Assembly (NCBI GenBank): GCA_019456195.1
Contig: VRUK01000046.1
Span: forward strand, 1-43,722
Direction: 5' to 3'
Origin: Planctomycetota bacterium
GTDB lineage: Bacteria > Planctomycetota > Phycisphaerae > Sedimentisphaerales > Anaerobacaceae
Length of the DNA stretch: 43,722 bases
The translations under genes and the position numbers were made by a program. Shown piece after piece: positions 8,433-19,518 of the stretch. The notes below the pieces were generated by a model. It searched no databases. It was not told where the DNA came from and saw only the letters and a program-made list of their open reading frames with translations. Numbering within the stretch: position 1 is the stretch's first letter; each line of letters begins with the position of its first letter.

Positions 8433-10145
8433 TTAAGCCTTTGCTATCAGATACACCGTGAAAACTATCGCCGCCACGCACGCCCAGCCGATTAAAAAAC
8501 CAATCACTGATGTACGTGAAGGGATTGCAATTTCCAGGTTCGTATTTGGAAAGATGTTTCGCTTTTCGGGAACTACGGCGTCCTCCGGGAGAGTGCAAGG
8601 TACAGATACCTGCTCGCCCGGCGCAATAGGCGTTCGGATAAGTGCGTAAAATCTGTCGAGTTTTTCCTTAGCCACCGGCTGCGTCACTAAGCTGGCCACA
8701 ATCCCGCTTACCAGACCTGCCCCCAGATACAGAATCATCTGCCACGGCAGGTGAAGTTTGTCGTCGAACAACATGAACTGCGGAAGATGCGCCGCAAAAT
8801 GTTTGTTGAAATCCCAGATGACGTGCTCGCCAAACGCGATTTCACTTGTAAACAACATCACGGCGAAGCCTATCAGTGTCGTTGCCCAGGCGCCGGCGGT
8901 AGTCATTCGCCTCCAGAACAGGCCAAGCCAGAAAGCAATTCCCATCATCGCCGATATCTTCCAGAATATCTCCAGTCCTTCGACCACGCCTCGCAGTCCG
9001 TAAGCGAAGGCAACGCCGCCGGAGACCACCACCACCGAAGCTATACGCCCGACCGTGACATAGTGTCCCTGGGGGCGGTCCGGCGTCAAAGGCCTGTAAA
9101 TATTTTCTGTGAACAAACCAGAGGAGGCTATCATAAATGCGTCACATGAACTCATGACCGATGCCAGTAGTGCGGCAAGGAATATGCCAAGCACGCCCGG
9201 CATAATCTTCGGCAGAAAGTCACCCGCAACCGCCCCGAAGACCTTGTCGGGCTCGACCTCGATGCCTTTATTGGAGAAATACACAATCGCAGCAAGCCCC
9301 GTCAGGCACCACGGAACCGTGCAGACGCGTTTGAGCATGTTTCCGAACATCCACCCGAACCTTCCTTCCATCTCCGTTTTGCCCGCGGCGCAGTTGCTCA
9401 TGGTGTGCGGCTGCGTCACGATTCCCACCAGTGCGTTGAACGCAATAATCGCGATGTAGAAAGCCGTTATCCCGGCAGGGGCAACCAACGATAGCTGCTG
9501 GGGATCGGCTATCGACTCGCGAATCCCGTCCATCCCGCCGACCGCGTTCAGAATCAGCGGCAACAGAAGGAACGAAAAGATTATTGTCAGGATACCCTGG
9601 ATAAAATCTGTGATAATCGCCGCGGCAAGACCACCAGCGACGCCATATATTACAAAAACCACGGTCATCAATAAAATCGCCAGATTTGCCGACAGGAGCC
9701 CCTGCGTACTGGCTGATATAACCTCGCTCGAACCACGCAGCATCAGACCGGTAGTCACCGAGAGGTTCAGCATCCCGATAACCGCATACAGCATCGCAAC
9801 ACTGCGGTTGTACCGTGCTTCGAAGACATCACCTGTAGTTATCGCACGAAACCGCCTCATGACAGGCGCAATCAGCCAGTAAAACGGGGTGCACGGAAGC
9901 CAAAGCCATTGATACCATATCCCGGAAAGTCCGCTCGAAAAACTCTTCGACGCGACACCCACCGCCTGGTCCGAATGCGTACCCGCCCCGAAGCCGAACA
10001 TTACCATCATTGCCTTGCCGAACCTGCGAGGCATAAAAAAATCTGAGCTTTTTTGTATCTTCCCTGCTGTCCAGAAGCCAATCGCCGCCATAACCACCAA
10101 ATACAATCCCAAAATGCAAATATCCGCAATGTGCAGTCCAAACAT
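8433..10145 (-). CDS. Sodium:solute symporter family transporter
   Basis: A 570-residue inner-membrane protein with about 13 hydrophobic helices and the SSS-family order of segments, including FGFGAGTHSDQAVGVASKSF, YGVAGGLAAAIITDFIQGI and ALLASVMSSCDAFMIASSGLFTENIYRPL near the middle. It imports a solute with Na+; the substrate cannot be read from the sequence. The frame can begin at a GTG (10154), but AAGGAG lies eight bases before the ATG at 10145 and directly abuts the GTG, so 10145 is the better start. A terminator-like hairpin (10212-10246) separates it from the TPR gene upstream, so it is probably a single transcription unit. Confidence 0.93.
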   Translation of the reverse strand: MFGLHIADICILGLYLVVMAAIGFWTAGKIQKSSDFFMPRRFGKAMMVMFGFGAGTHSDQAVGVASKSFSSGLSGIWYQWLWLPCTPFYWLIAPVMRRFRAITTGDVFEARYNRSVAMLYAVIGMLNLSVTTGLMLRGSSEVISASTQGLLSANLAILLMTVVFVIYGVAGGLAAAIITDFIQGILTIIFSFLLLPLILNAVGGMDGIRESIADPQQLSLVAPAGITAFYIAIIAFNALVGIVTQPHTMSNCAAGKTEMEGRFGWMFGNMLKRVCTVPWCLTGLAAIVYFSNKGIEVEPDKVFGAVAGDFLPKIMPGVLGIFLAALLASVMSSCDAFMIASSGLFTENIYRPLTPDRPQGHYVTVGRIASVVVVSGGVAFAYGLRGVVEGLEIFWKISAMMGIAFWLGLFWRRMTTAGAWATTLIGFAVMLFTSEIAFGEHVIWDFNKHFAAHLPQFMLFDDKLHLPWQMILYLGAGLVSGIVASLVTQPVAKEKLDRFYALIRTPIAPGEQVSVPCTLPEDAVVPEKRNIFPNTNLEIAIPSRTSVIGFLIGWACVAAIVFTVYLIAKA

Positions 10146-10211
10146 AGTATTCACTCCTTAAAAGCCGGGTGACGGAAATCAACTTTTGAAAAAAAGCAAA
10201 TTGAAAATCAG

Positions 10212-10246
10212 AAAAAAACCCCGCAGCGCATCCGTTCGCCACGGGG
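10212..10246 (-). terminator. Rho-independent terminator after the TPR gene
   Basis: Read on the minus strand, CCCCG and CGGGG close an imperfect stem (two mismatched positions, then GCG pairing inside) that runs straight into a seven-T tract. It lies 87 bp past the TPR gene stop and upstream of the symporter gene. Confidence 0.75.
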
Positions 10247-10332
10247 CAATGAAAAAGAACAAACTTACGGTCCCACAACCGTTAGATTTACAATGACACT
10301 CAATAGATGCCCCTGAGGGTTCTGATAAACCG

Positions 10333-11097
10333 TTACCGCCCGGCTCGCCGGGTCCATTTATATACCTCTTTATCTTCAGCTATCTTGTCCACTTTCCTCG
10401 GGCTTCTCTCAACCCTACCTGGTATTCTTACTTCCACGCCGAGCCTGCCTAATTCGCCGGCCACCTCCGGCTGCACAGGGTCAAGGTTGAAACTGCGTTT
10501 AAAATATTCCTCCGCGCGTACTTTATCGTTCTTGCCGAGGTAATAGTATCCGAGCTGCTTGTGAACTTTCGCGGAAGTCGGATCCAGGTGAATAGCCTGC
10601 ATGTAACAATCAAAAGCATATTCATCAAGAAGCTGTTGTTGAAACGCTAATCCGAGCCGGTATGAGGCATCCGCTGAACCGGTAACCTTGCTAATAAGGA
10701 TCTCGGCATAAATTTTAGACTTGGCAGTATCGCCGCTTTCGATATATACCTTTACCGTTGCCGCCTGGGCCTGGGTGTGAGCCGGATCAAAACTTATAGC
10801 TATGCTGTAATGATAATCTGCCTTTATCCATTGTCTTTCAGACTGATATATTTGACCTAATTCGTAATGCGCTTGGGGATTTTCAAATTTGCGGTCGAGT
10901 GTCTTCAGTAAATCGGCTTTCCTTTGTACTGCAGGTACAGTTCGAACTTCGCCGGTTCCAGTCACTTCCTGGCTTTTGCAACCGACAAGCAGTGTTGTGC
11001 ACAACAAAAGAAGGGCAAAGGTAAAAACGGTAACCAAATCAAGCCAAAAGACTAAGCTTCCTGCTTCTGATTTCTTCCTTCTGACTTTTCCAGTCAT
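10333..11097 (-). CDS. TPR-repeat lipoprotein
   Basis: A 254-residue protein with a basic N-terminus, a hydrophobic stretch (about 14-38) and a lipobox LVGC with the acylated cysteine at residue 40, suggesting a membrane-anchored lipoprotein. Three tetratricopeptide repeats follow, each ending in a (F/L)DP-type turn: AHYELGQIYQ..., ASYRLGLAFQ... and HKQLGYYYLG.... TPRs are protein-binding scaffolds, so the partner is unknown. The open frame continues 30 codons upstream, but GAGGGAG lies about six bases before the ATG at 11097, which gives a proper lipoprotein signal, so I use that start. It diverges from the ECF sigma operon starting at 11356; whether the two are linked in function is not shown. 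Confidence 0.8.
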   Translation of the reverse strand: MTGKVRRKKSEAGSLVFWLDLVTVFTFALLLLCTTLLVGCKSQEVTGTGEVRTVPAVQRKADLLKTLDRKFENPQAHYELGQIYQSERQWIKADYHYSIAISFDPAHTQAQAATVKVYIESGDTAKSKIYAEILISKVTGSADASYRLGLAFQQQLLDEYAFDCYMQAIHLDPTSAKVHKQLGYYYLGKNDKVRAEEYFKRSFNLDPVQPEVAGELGRLGVEVRIPGRVERSPRKVDKIAEDKEVYKWTRRAGR

Positions 11098-11355
11098 TCT
11101 GAGCTCCCTCAAAAAATTTTTCGGTCTGCCTAAGACCTGCCATCGACAGGCTGGGATGCTGAAATTTTGCCACGGAAGCCAAAGCATTGCAAGAAAAATT
11201 TCAGCAAATCAAACAAAAAAACATTTTTTATTAGTACCTGATATTTGATATGAAGAAAAGAGCCGAGCATCGAGAATTTTTGTAATAAAAAAGGCGGTCC
11301 CGGCGACTATAATAATATAATAACGGCAGCCGTACACAAGGAGATTTGCTTACAA

Positions 11356-11877
11356 GTGATTGACTGGCAGACAATTATCGAAAAACACGGCCATGTGGTT
11401 TGGCAGACTGCTTACAGGCTGCTTGGCAACCGCGCCGATGCTGCCGACTGTTTCCAGGAAACATTTGTTTGTGCTCTGGAATTCTCACGGCGTCAGCGAA
11501 TTCGGAATTTTTCTGCCCTGTTGATACGCCTGGCTACCGTACGGGCGATAGACCAGTTGCGAAAAAGATTCCACCGGTCAGACAATAACGTTGCTTCTGC
11601 TGACTGGGTTACTGTGCCGAGCAAAAATCCGGGCCCGGTTCAAATGGCACAGCAGCAGGAGTTGATTGCCAGGCTGCGAGAGTCGCTTATTCAACTACCG
11701 CCGGCCGAAGCGCAGGTGTTTTGCATGCGATACATGAATGATATGAGCTATCGGCAGATAGCAAAAGAACTTGGCATTAAGACAAATGCCGCCGGTGTAC
11801 TACTCCATCGGGCCAGAGCGAAACTACGAAAGTCTTTTGAAGTCTCGACGAAAGAAAAAAATGAGGTTGTATTATGA
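11356..11877 (+). CDS. RNA polymerase sigma factor, ECF type
   Basis: A 173-residue sigma-70-family factor with only regions 2 and 4. Region 2 (about 8-75) includes GHVVWQTAYRLLGNRADAADCFQETF and the DNA-melting segment ending RAIDQLRKRF; region 4 (about 110-160) holds LPPAEAQVFCMRYMNDMSYRQIAKELGIKTNAAGVLLHRARAKLR. It would redirect RNA polymerase to a small regulon. The start is GTG with AAGGAG 12 bases upstream, a rather long spacing. Its stop overlaps the ATG of the next gene (ATGA), the usual arrangement for a sigma factor translationally coupled to its anti-sigma partner. An AT-rich run with TATAAT-like hexamers lies about 40 bp upstream, but I cannot assign a promoter class. Confidence 0.93.
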   Translation: MIDWQTIIEKHGHVVWQTAYRLLGNRADAADCFQETFVCALEFSRRQRIRNFSALLIRLATVRAIDQLRKRFHRSDNNVASADWVTVPSKNPGPVQMAQQQELIARLRESLIQLPPAEAQVFCMRYMNDMSYRQIAKELGIKTNAAGVLLHRARAKLRKSFEVSTKEKNEVVL

Positions 11878-12587
11878 AAGAAAGAGAAAGTGAAAATATC
11901 CTGGAAAAAGCTGTAAATGCTCTCAACAATGAACAGGTTCCGCCCGGCCCGCCCCGGGAACTGGCAGATGCGACCATCGCAAAGCTAACTGAGATTTCCG
12001 GGCAAACAAATACCTTTTCGAGCGGCAGGCGAATCCGTCTTATAGAGAGGATAAAGTTCCCGAACAGCTTCACTAAGGTTGCCGCCGCGGCTGTGCTGCT
12101 GATTATGGCTGGTTACGCTACCGGACGACTCTTATCTACCAAACCGCCGGATATTGAACAGCTTCGGGTTGCTCTCGAGCCGGTTATTCGCCAGAACATC
12201 CTTGACGAGATGAAGCAATACTGGCAGTTAGGCCTGAGGGCCAGTTATGCTCAGCTTAAAGACGACCTCAGTCAGCAATATCTTCGCGATTTGAATCAGT
12301 TCGCAGCATATACCCTGGCTGCTTCCGGTGACGCGACTAATCAACGGCTCGAAGAGCTTATCGAATCCATCAATACTGCCCAAACGCAGGACAGGCAATG
12401 GGTAGCAGCGGCAATTGGGGAAATAGAATTGAATCGATTACAGGACAATGCCCAGTTAAGTAATGCTTTTGCGACCTTTGCCGTTCAGACAGAAGATGAA
12501 TTGCAGAATATGGCGCAAATTTTGTCTTATACTCAAACAGATAGTTTAGTTCCAAACAGATTCACAGACCCGAATAATTTAAATTAA
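11874..12587 (+). CDS. Membrane-anchored protein, putative anti-sigma factor
   Basis: A 237-residue protein with a cytoplasmic N-terminal part (1-65), one transmembrane helix (about 68-86, VAAAAVLLIMAGYATGRLL) and a helical extracytoplasmic part (about 95-237) rich in Q, E and L. Position (4-bp overlap with the ECF sigma gene) and topology suggest an anti-sigma factor. It lacks the HxxxCxxC zinc motif of classical ZAS-domain anti-sigmas, so if it acts that way it uses another binding mode. GAGG lies eight bases before the ATG, inside the sigma gene. The next gene begins 11 bp after its stop, consistent with one operon. Confidence 0.7.
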   Translation: MKERESENILEKAVNALNNEQVPPGPPRELADATIAKLTEISGQTNTFSSGRRIRLIERIKFPNSFTKVAAAAVLLIMAGYATGRLLSTKPPDIEQLRVALEPVIRQNILDEMKQYWQLGLRASYAQLKDDLSQQYLRDLNQFAAYTLAASGDATNQRLEELIESINTAQTQDRQWVAAAIGEIELNRLQDNAQLSNAFATFAVQTEDELQNMAQILSYTQTDSLVPNRFTDPNNLN

Positions 12588-12598
12588 AGGAGCAAAAA

Positions 12599-13846
12599 AT
12601 GAAAAAGACTTTTAACCGGACAATTATTGTATTGATCATCGTTAATCTGATAACGGCAGGTTTTGCCATTGCTCAGGATGTCATCCAGGAAGAAAATCAG
12701 GAAGTCCTCGAAACACAGACGCCAGAAGTTGAAAATGCGCAAAGAAAAGCCGAGGCTGAGTTTGCAGCGCAGGAGGCGCAAAAAGAGGCTGAGATTGCAG
12801 AAAAGGAAGCTCAAGCAGCAGCGAAGATGGCTGAAAAGCAAGCTGAGATTGCGCGAAAGCAGATGAAAGAGGCGGAAAAACAGATGCAGGTCGCAGTAAT
12901 GAAGCAGATGGATGTTGTGCAGCGAATAAAAAAAATAAAGGATGAGCAGCAGATGAAAAAATTAGATGACAAGCTGGTAAATATCCAAATTTCCGATTTA
13001 GTTCTTCCGCATTTACCGCATTTACAACATTTTAATTTTCAGCAAGAGCAAGGTGGCAGAGGTGGAGTTCTCGTGATTCCCACCGCCGAGATGAAAGTGG
13101 AAAACCTCGCCGCGATAACTGAGGATATGAGCGTAATGACCCGCATCTTCGACAAAAAACTTAGCCAGTCAAATGTGCTGACAGCAAGAGGAAGATTGCT
13201 TGGCGAGTTAAATCCATTTTTCGGGCGCGGCAATAGTACGACAGAAGCCATTTATCTTGAAGGTTATGGAGCGTTGTTTTTGATGAAAATAAATATGCTG
13301 CTCTCAGCGCCCCCCGAAGCACAGAAAAAGGAGAAAACAAAAGAAGATACTGACCCCGTCTGGTCACAAATGAGACGGGAAATGTATGAGCCCAAAGAGG
13401 CCCGAAGAGGCTGGACAGATGACCGCCCGAAAGAAAAATACGATGCTGAAATGGTCGAAACCCTTAAAACTAATCTTATAAAAACACTAAAACACGCGAC
13501 AAACATCCAGGCCTTGAAACCAGAGCAGTTGGTGATTCTCACAGTCATTGGAGACAAGCGACGGTCTGCCGCGACCGTCACACGATCATACACATACAAC
13601 TATGGCAGAAGCTCAGGTAGTCGCAGGATTGTCCAAACTGCCCCTGAAGCTGAAACGGGCCCTTTGCCGCCAACTGTTCTGACAATTTGTGCGAAAAAGT
13701 CAGATATCGATGCCTTTGCAAAGGGCGAGCTTGATTATGACCAGTTTCGCCAACGTACCGGGATTTTCAAATCGTATGCAAAAGCCGGACAACAAGATTC
13801 TCCAGGCGCCCAAGAACATCAGGTTGCTCATGAAGTACACAGATAA
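12599..13846 (+). CDS. Exported coiled-coil protein of unknown function (twin A)
   Basis: I do not recognise this family. The 415-residue product has a signal peptide (cleavage likely after AIA, residue 25), then an alanine/glutamate/lysine-rich coiled coil (about 44-125), then a globular part (about 150-390). The globular part is shared with the next gene: VLVIPT..., EDMSVMTRIFDKKLSQSN, GYGALFLM, DPVWSQMRREM, LKPEQLVILTV and a late LTICAKKSDIDAFA segment. AAAGGAG lies six bases before the ATG. It follows the putative anti-sigma gene by 11 bp. The product probably works in the periplasm or cell envelope. The last 30 or so residues differ from its twin and may be unstructured. Confidence 0.85.
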   Translation: MKKTFNRTIIVLIIVNLITAGFAIAQDVIQEENQEVLETQTPEVENAQRKAEAEFAAQEAQKEAEIAEKEAQAAAKMAEKQAEIARKQMKEAEKQMQVAVMKQMDVVQRIKKIKDEQQMKKLDDKLVNIQISDLVLPHLPHLQHFNFQQEQGGRGGVLVIPTAEMKVENLAAITEDMSVMTRIFDKKLSQSNVLTARGRLLGELNPFFGRGNSTTEAIYLEGYGALFLMKINMLLSAPPEAQKKEKTKEDTDPVWSQMRREMYEPKEARRGWTDDRPKEKYDAEMVETLKTNLIKTLKHATNIQALKPEQLVILTVIGDKRRSAATVTRSYTYNYGRSSGSRRIVQTAPEAETGPLPPTVLTICAKKSDIDAFAKGELDYDQFRQRTGIFKSYAKAGQQDSPGAQEHQVAHEVHR

Positions 13847-13902
13847 TCTTGGATGTTGGTTACTGAATTGAAAGCTATGCATTTAAATATAGGAGTAAAA
13901 AA

Positions 13903-15009
13903 ATGAAATCTTTTATCAGAGCCATTACGATTATTATCGTTCTTACTTTAATCCCGATGGTTTCCGCCACGGCCCAAATCACTCCACCCACAGTTCCAGC
14001 CGCTCCAATCGCTCCAATCGCTCCGGCCTTGCGTCCGAGTGATGTGCTCATGCAGCTAAGGACAGTACTGAGTGCGCAGACACAGCAGCATGGCGGCGGG
14101 AAAGTACTTGTTATTCCTACCTCAGATATAACACCGCAGGACATGGTCACCTTAATGGAAGATATGACTGTTATGTGCCGCATCTTTGATAAGAAGTTGG
14201 CTCAGTCGAACCTGGTTCCGGGAATGCCCTTTATTGGCAGGGTGACATTTCCGAGTCTGGGCGATCGTTCCATGGGAGCTATGTACGTTCAGGGTTATGG
14301 TGCGCTCTTTATGACTACAGTTGATTTTCCTCTCTCACCGCCACCACAAACAGAGGAGCAAGAGGAGACTGAGGAAGAAGATGCCGACCCGGTTTGGGAG
14401 CAAATGAAGCAGGAAATGTTTTCGCCCGAGGAGACTGCATGGCGTGCACCCAACCGCCAGGAAGTAAAATATGACGCCAGGAAGGTGAAAAACCTAAAAT
14501 CCACTCTTATCAAGGCGCTTGTACATACGGCAAACATCAGAGGCCTCAAACCGGACGAGTCCGTAATTCTTACAGTAACGGGAAGCGGCATTTCTTCGAA
14601 CATTGATAAGATTGTAATGAACAGGAATAACCAACTCCTCTTGCATACCAAAGATAGGAATATTGTCCAAATACTTGGATCGCCATCATTAAGCGATCTT
14701 GGCATTTCTTCACCTATGGTTCTGACCATTCGCGCAAAAAAGTCGTACATCGATGCGTTGGCACAGAACAAAATAGATTTTGACGAATTTGAGGAAAAGA
14801 TACAACTAATTTCGTATCCTTGTCTGGGTGCAAATCTTAGCCGAGGCTCATCTCCTTCTTTTTGGCCGGGTGCAACAACCGGTTATAAATCGTATGATGA
14901 ATCCTCGCTCGGAAGCAGTAGTAGGCGCCCGGGAAGTAGAAGCAGCGGCGTAGATGTAATGACGGGAGAAAGCAGCGGTAATAGAAGGACAGGCAGAAGT
15001 ATTCGCTGA
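13903..15009 (+). CDS. Exported protein of unknown function (twin B)
   Basis: A 368-residue paralog of the preceding protein, with a signal peptide (cleavage likely after ATA, residue 24) and an alanine/proline spacer in place of the coiled coil. It shares VLVIPTSDI, EDMTVMCRIFDKKLAQSN, VQGYGALFM, DPVWEQMKQEMF, KYDARKVKNLKSTLIKAL, LKPDESVILTV and LTIRAKKSYIDALA with twin A in the same order. The C-terminus is a long Ser/Gly/Arg-rich tail (about 310-368), unlike twin A. AGGAG lies seven bases before the ATG and a strong terminator follows 44 bp after the stop, so this is the last gene of the sigma-factor operon. The function is unknown; tandem duplication with divergent termini is plain. Confidence 0.85.
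   Translation: MKSFIRAITIIIVLTLIPMVSATAQITPPTVPAAPIAPIAPALRPSDVLMQLRTVLSAQTQQHGGGKVLVIPTSDITPQDMVTLMEDMTVMCRIFDKKLAQSNLVPGMPFIGRVTFPSLGDRSMGAMYVQGYGALFMTTVDFPLSPPPQTEEQEETEEEDADPVWEQMKQEMFSPEETAWRAPNRQEVKYDARKVKNLKSTLIKALVHTANIRGLKPDESVILTVTGSGISSNIDKIVMNRNNQLLLHTKDRNIVQILGSPSLSDLGISSPMVLTIRAKKSYIDALAQNKIDFDEFEEKIQLISYPCLGANLSRGSSPSFWPGATTGYKSYDESSLGSSSRRPGSRSSGVDVMTGESSGNRRTGRSIR
14002..14028 (+). repeat. 9-bp tandem repeat in twin B
   Basis: GCTCCAATC occurs twice in a row and is followed by a degenerate third unit, GCTCCGGCC. It encodes an Ala-Pro-Ile spacer after the signal peptide. A unit change would keep the frame. Confidence 0.7.
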
Positions 15010-15052
15010 TAGATTCTACCGGCAGGGTAAGTAGAGGAATCCTGGAAATATT

Positions 15053-15085
15053 AAACCCGCCGGGTAAATCGGCGGGTTTTCTTTT
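15053..15085. terminator. Bidirectional terminator between the sigma operon and gyrB
   Basis: AACCCGCCG and CGGCGGGTT form a perfect 9-bp stem with a 7-nt loop. On the plus strand it runs into TTTTCTTTT, ending the sigma-factor operon. On the minus strand it lies 22 bp past the gyrB stop and is followed by TAATATTT, so it may also serve gyrB. Confidence 0.88.
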
Positions 15086-15106
15086 GCACGCAATACGTAA
15101 TATGAC

Positions 15107-17590
<2,484 letters not shown>

Positions 17591-17672
17591 TCACCTCTAT
17601 CTTTTATATCTATATCGTCTTTATTAGTTGATAAACTGTCTTTTTTTCCGCTTTCTCGCTGCAAAATAACGC

Positions 17673-18020
17673 TTAAGCAACAACGAATTTTATTTCTGTC
17701 AACCGAACTCTCGGACACTGCTGTTGGAGCTCTTCAAGAAGCTCCGAACTGCATAATTGAAGCTCGTACTTGTATGAAGGCGAATCCACCCTTACCTTCA
17801 ACTGACCGCCGGAAACATCAACAATTTCACAGTGCTTACCAAGTTCTGCCGGTATTAGTTGGCTCCACGCTTCGATTACTGCGCTAAACCTCGCCTGCCG
17901 CGGTGAAACCCACTTGGTCACAAAATTCTGGGCAACATCGCCCACTTTGGCCGTTCTGTCAAACTTCTTTACTAATCGTCCTTTGACGGCATCACGTAGT
18001 AATTGTTCGTCTTCATCCAT
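17673..18020 (-). CDS. DciA-like (DUF721) protein
   Basis: A 115-residue protein of the DUF721/DciA family. DciA is the helicase-loading factor that takes the role of DnaC in bacteria lacking the phage-derived loader. The family core is visible: WSQLIPAELGKHCEIVDVSGGQLKVRVDSPSYKYELQLCSSELLEELQQ, the usual compact KH-like segment. The frame extends ten codons further up to a TTG at 18050; I prefer the ATG at 18020 because family members begin just before this region, although neither start has a strong ribosome-binding site. Its place between dnaN and gyrB matches the DUF721 position in many bacterial replication clusters, where recF often also occurs; recF is absent here. Confidence 0.82.
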   Translation of the reverse strand: MDEDEQLLRDAVKGRLVKKFDRTAKVGDVAQNFVTKWVSPRQARFSAVIEAWSQLIPAELGKHCEIVDVSGGQLKVRVDSPSYKYELQLCSSELLEELQQQCPRVRLTEIKFVVA

Positions 18021-18091
18021 AATGCATCTTATATCTCGGACGAGATACAACTCACAAGACTGATAACTCTGTTTATGTCCGGCGGATACAG

Positions 18092-19201
18092 CTATCCTAA
18101 GTTGATAGGCATTAGAACGTACAGGAAATTTGTCCCGCTTTTTATCAGGCCCGGCCTGTCAGACTGGCCTAACTCAAAGTCGAACTCCGGCGTCCTGATA
18201 ACACGCAGAACATCTATCAAAAACTGTGGGTTAAAGCCGATTTCCATCGCCTCGCCTTTATAATCTATGGGCATCTCCACCTGGGCATCGCCTGTCTCCG
18301 GTGCTCTACCGGAAAACACCAGCTTATCCTTTTCAATCGCCAGCTTAATCCCCCTCGATTCCTCACTCGTCAATAGCGATGCACGGCGAACAGCACTCAT
18401 CGCACCATCGGTCGATAGTGTCAGCTTCTTGTCGTGATCACTCGGAATTATGTCCTCATACTTTGGAAAGTTGCCTTCCACGAGATTTGAGCTTATAACA
18501 ACGTTTGCACAGCTTATTATAATCTGGTTATCGACGAGTTTAATTGTCACGCTGTCTTTTTCGCTGCTGCCGATTTTATCCAATAGTCCCATCGCTTTGG
18601 CCGGCACGATTATGTTTCCCGGTACTTTATCTTTCGCCGGCGCCGAAGACAGGTTGACTCTGCATCGTGCTAATCTTCTGCCGTCTGTCGCAACTAACAG
18701 CAGCTTCTTGTCCTTAATCTCCCATAGCACGCCGTTAATAGCGTAGCGGCTGCTTTCTTTCGCCGTCGCAAACAGACTCTGATCGATACCGGCCTGAAGA
18801 GTAGCCAGAGCGATTTTGATATCACCGTCACCGTCGAAACCGGGCACCATCGGATACTGCCCCGGCTCGCCTGGTGAGAGGAGCGTAAAGTGACTGTCGG
18901 TGCCTTTTATTTCGCACGTGCCTTTTGAACCTTCCAATAAAAGAACATCGTCAACGCTTTCACGCACAATCGCCGCCAGCCTGTCCGCCGGCACGATGAT
19001 CTCGCCTGCTTTTTCAACCTGGACCTCAGAGATCAGATAGTTGATACCGACCTCTAAATCCGTTGCGCATATCCGAACTGTTTTCTCCTCAGCAGTGATT
19101 TGTACACACCGCAGTATCGGCTTGGGTGTTCGGCTTGGCACGACGGATGTCAACAAGCCTAAGGCCTCACTAAGGGCCGCTCTGTTGAAAGTTACTTTCA
19201 T
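18092..19201 (-). CDS. dnaN: DNA polymerase III sliding clamp (beta subunit)
   Basis: A 369-residue beta clamp, the normal length, made of three repeated domains. Typical stretches are the N-terminal MKVTFNRAALSEALGLLTSVVPSRTPKPIL, LLVATDGRRLARC at the end of domain 2, and the C-terminal end NFLYVLMPINL, which resembles the family's conserved Y-x-x-M-P-(M/I) terminus. AGAGG lies six bases before the ATG. It is followed 71 bp later by dciA. The 317-bp stretch upstream carries two sequences resembling DnaA boxes; dnaA itself is not in the window. Confidence 0.97.
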   Translation of the reverse strand: MKVTFNRAALSEALGLLTSVVPSRTPKPILRCVQITAEEKTVRICATDLEVGINYLISEVQVEKAGEIIVPADRLAAIVRESVDDVLLLEGSKGTCEIKGTDSHFTLLSPGEPGQYPMVPGFDGDGDIKIALATLQAGIDQSLFATAKESSRYAINGVLWEIKDKKLLLVATDGRRLARCRVNLSSAPAKDKVPGNIIVPAKAMGLLDKIGSSEKDSVTIKLVDNQIIISCANVVISSNLVEGNFPKYEDIIPSDHDKKLTLSTDGAMSAVRRASLLTSEESRGIKLAIEKDKLVFSGRAPETGDAQVEMPIDYKGEAMEIGFNPQFLIDVLRVIRTPEFDFELGQSDRPGLIKSGTNFLYVLMPINLG

Positions 19202-19518
19202 AGTAAACCTCTGTGTTAAAAAACAAAATAAGGTTAAAGAATCAAAATTTCTTCCGTAAAATTGTTTGCGTAGTTTACACTAAAATGCGTACCTTCACAA
19301 CCTTATTTTCGCAAAAAAGATGAAGCTTTTCGAATACGCATTAACCTTACGGCTATAGGGATTTATAGTGATGCCAGAGGGCTTTTAAAGGCCGATAAAG
19401 ATAAAAATCTTACGGGGCATCAGCCCGATTAAAGGTGTGGATAGGTAAGGATTTCCGGAAACCGGGGGAGGGCGTTTCCACAGGAAAAAACAGGTCTATT
19501 TGTTTGCCTGGTGCCCGG
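19202..19518. other. Intergenic region upstream of dnaN with DnaA-box-like sites
   Basis: No coding sequence is convincing here. TGTGGATAG (19436-19444) matches the inverse of the DnaA box TTATCCACA at 8 of 9 positions, and GTTTCCACA (19474-19482) matches it at 7 of 9 in the opposite orientation. The part nearest dnaN (19202-19330) is AT-rich. The region must hold the dnaN promoter; calling it oriC would be speculative. Confidence 0.35.

Noticed and set aside
8281..8598. Minus-strand open frame of 105 codons
   Set aside because: Most of it overlaps the symporter gene in another frame, the translation is low-complexity and has no family look, and no ribosome-binding site was seen.
10098..10278. 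N-terminal part of a minus-strand frame across the symporter start
   Set aside because: It spans the terminator hairpin and overlaps the symporter in another frame; not a gene.
13264..14771. Long antisense frames over the twin exported protein genes
   Set aside because: They are shadows: the plus-strand genes have signal peptides, good ribosome-binding sites and conserved paralogous cores.
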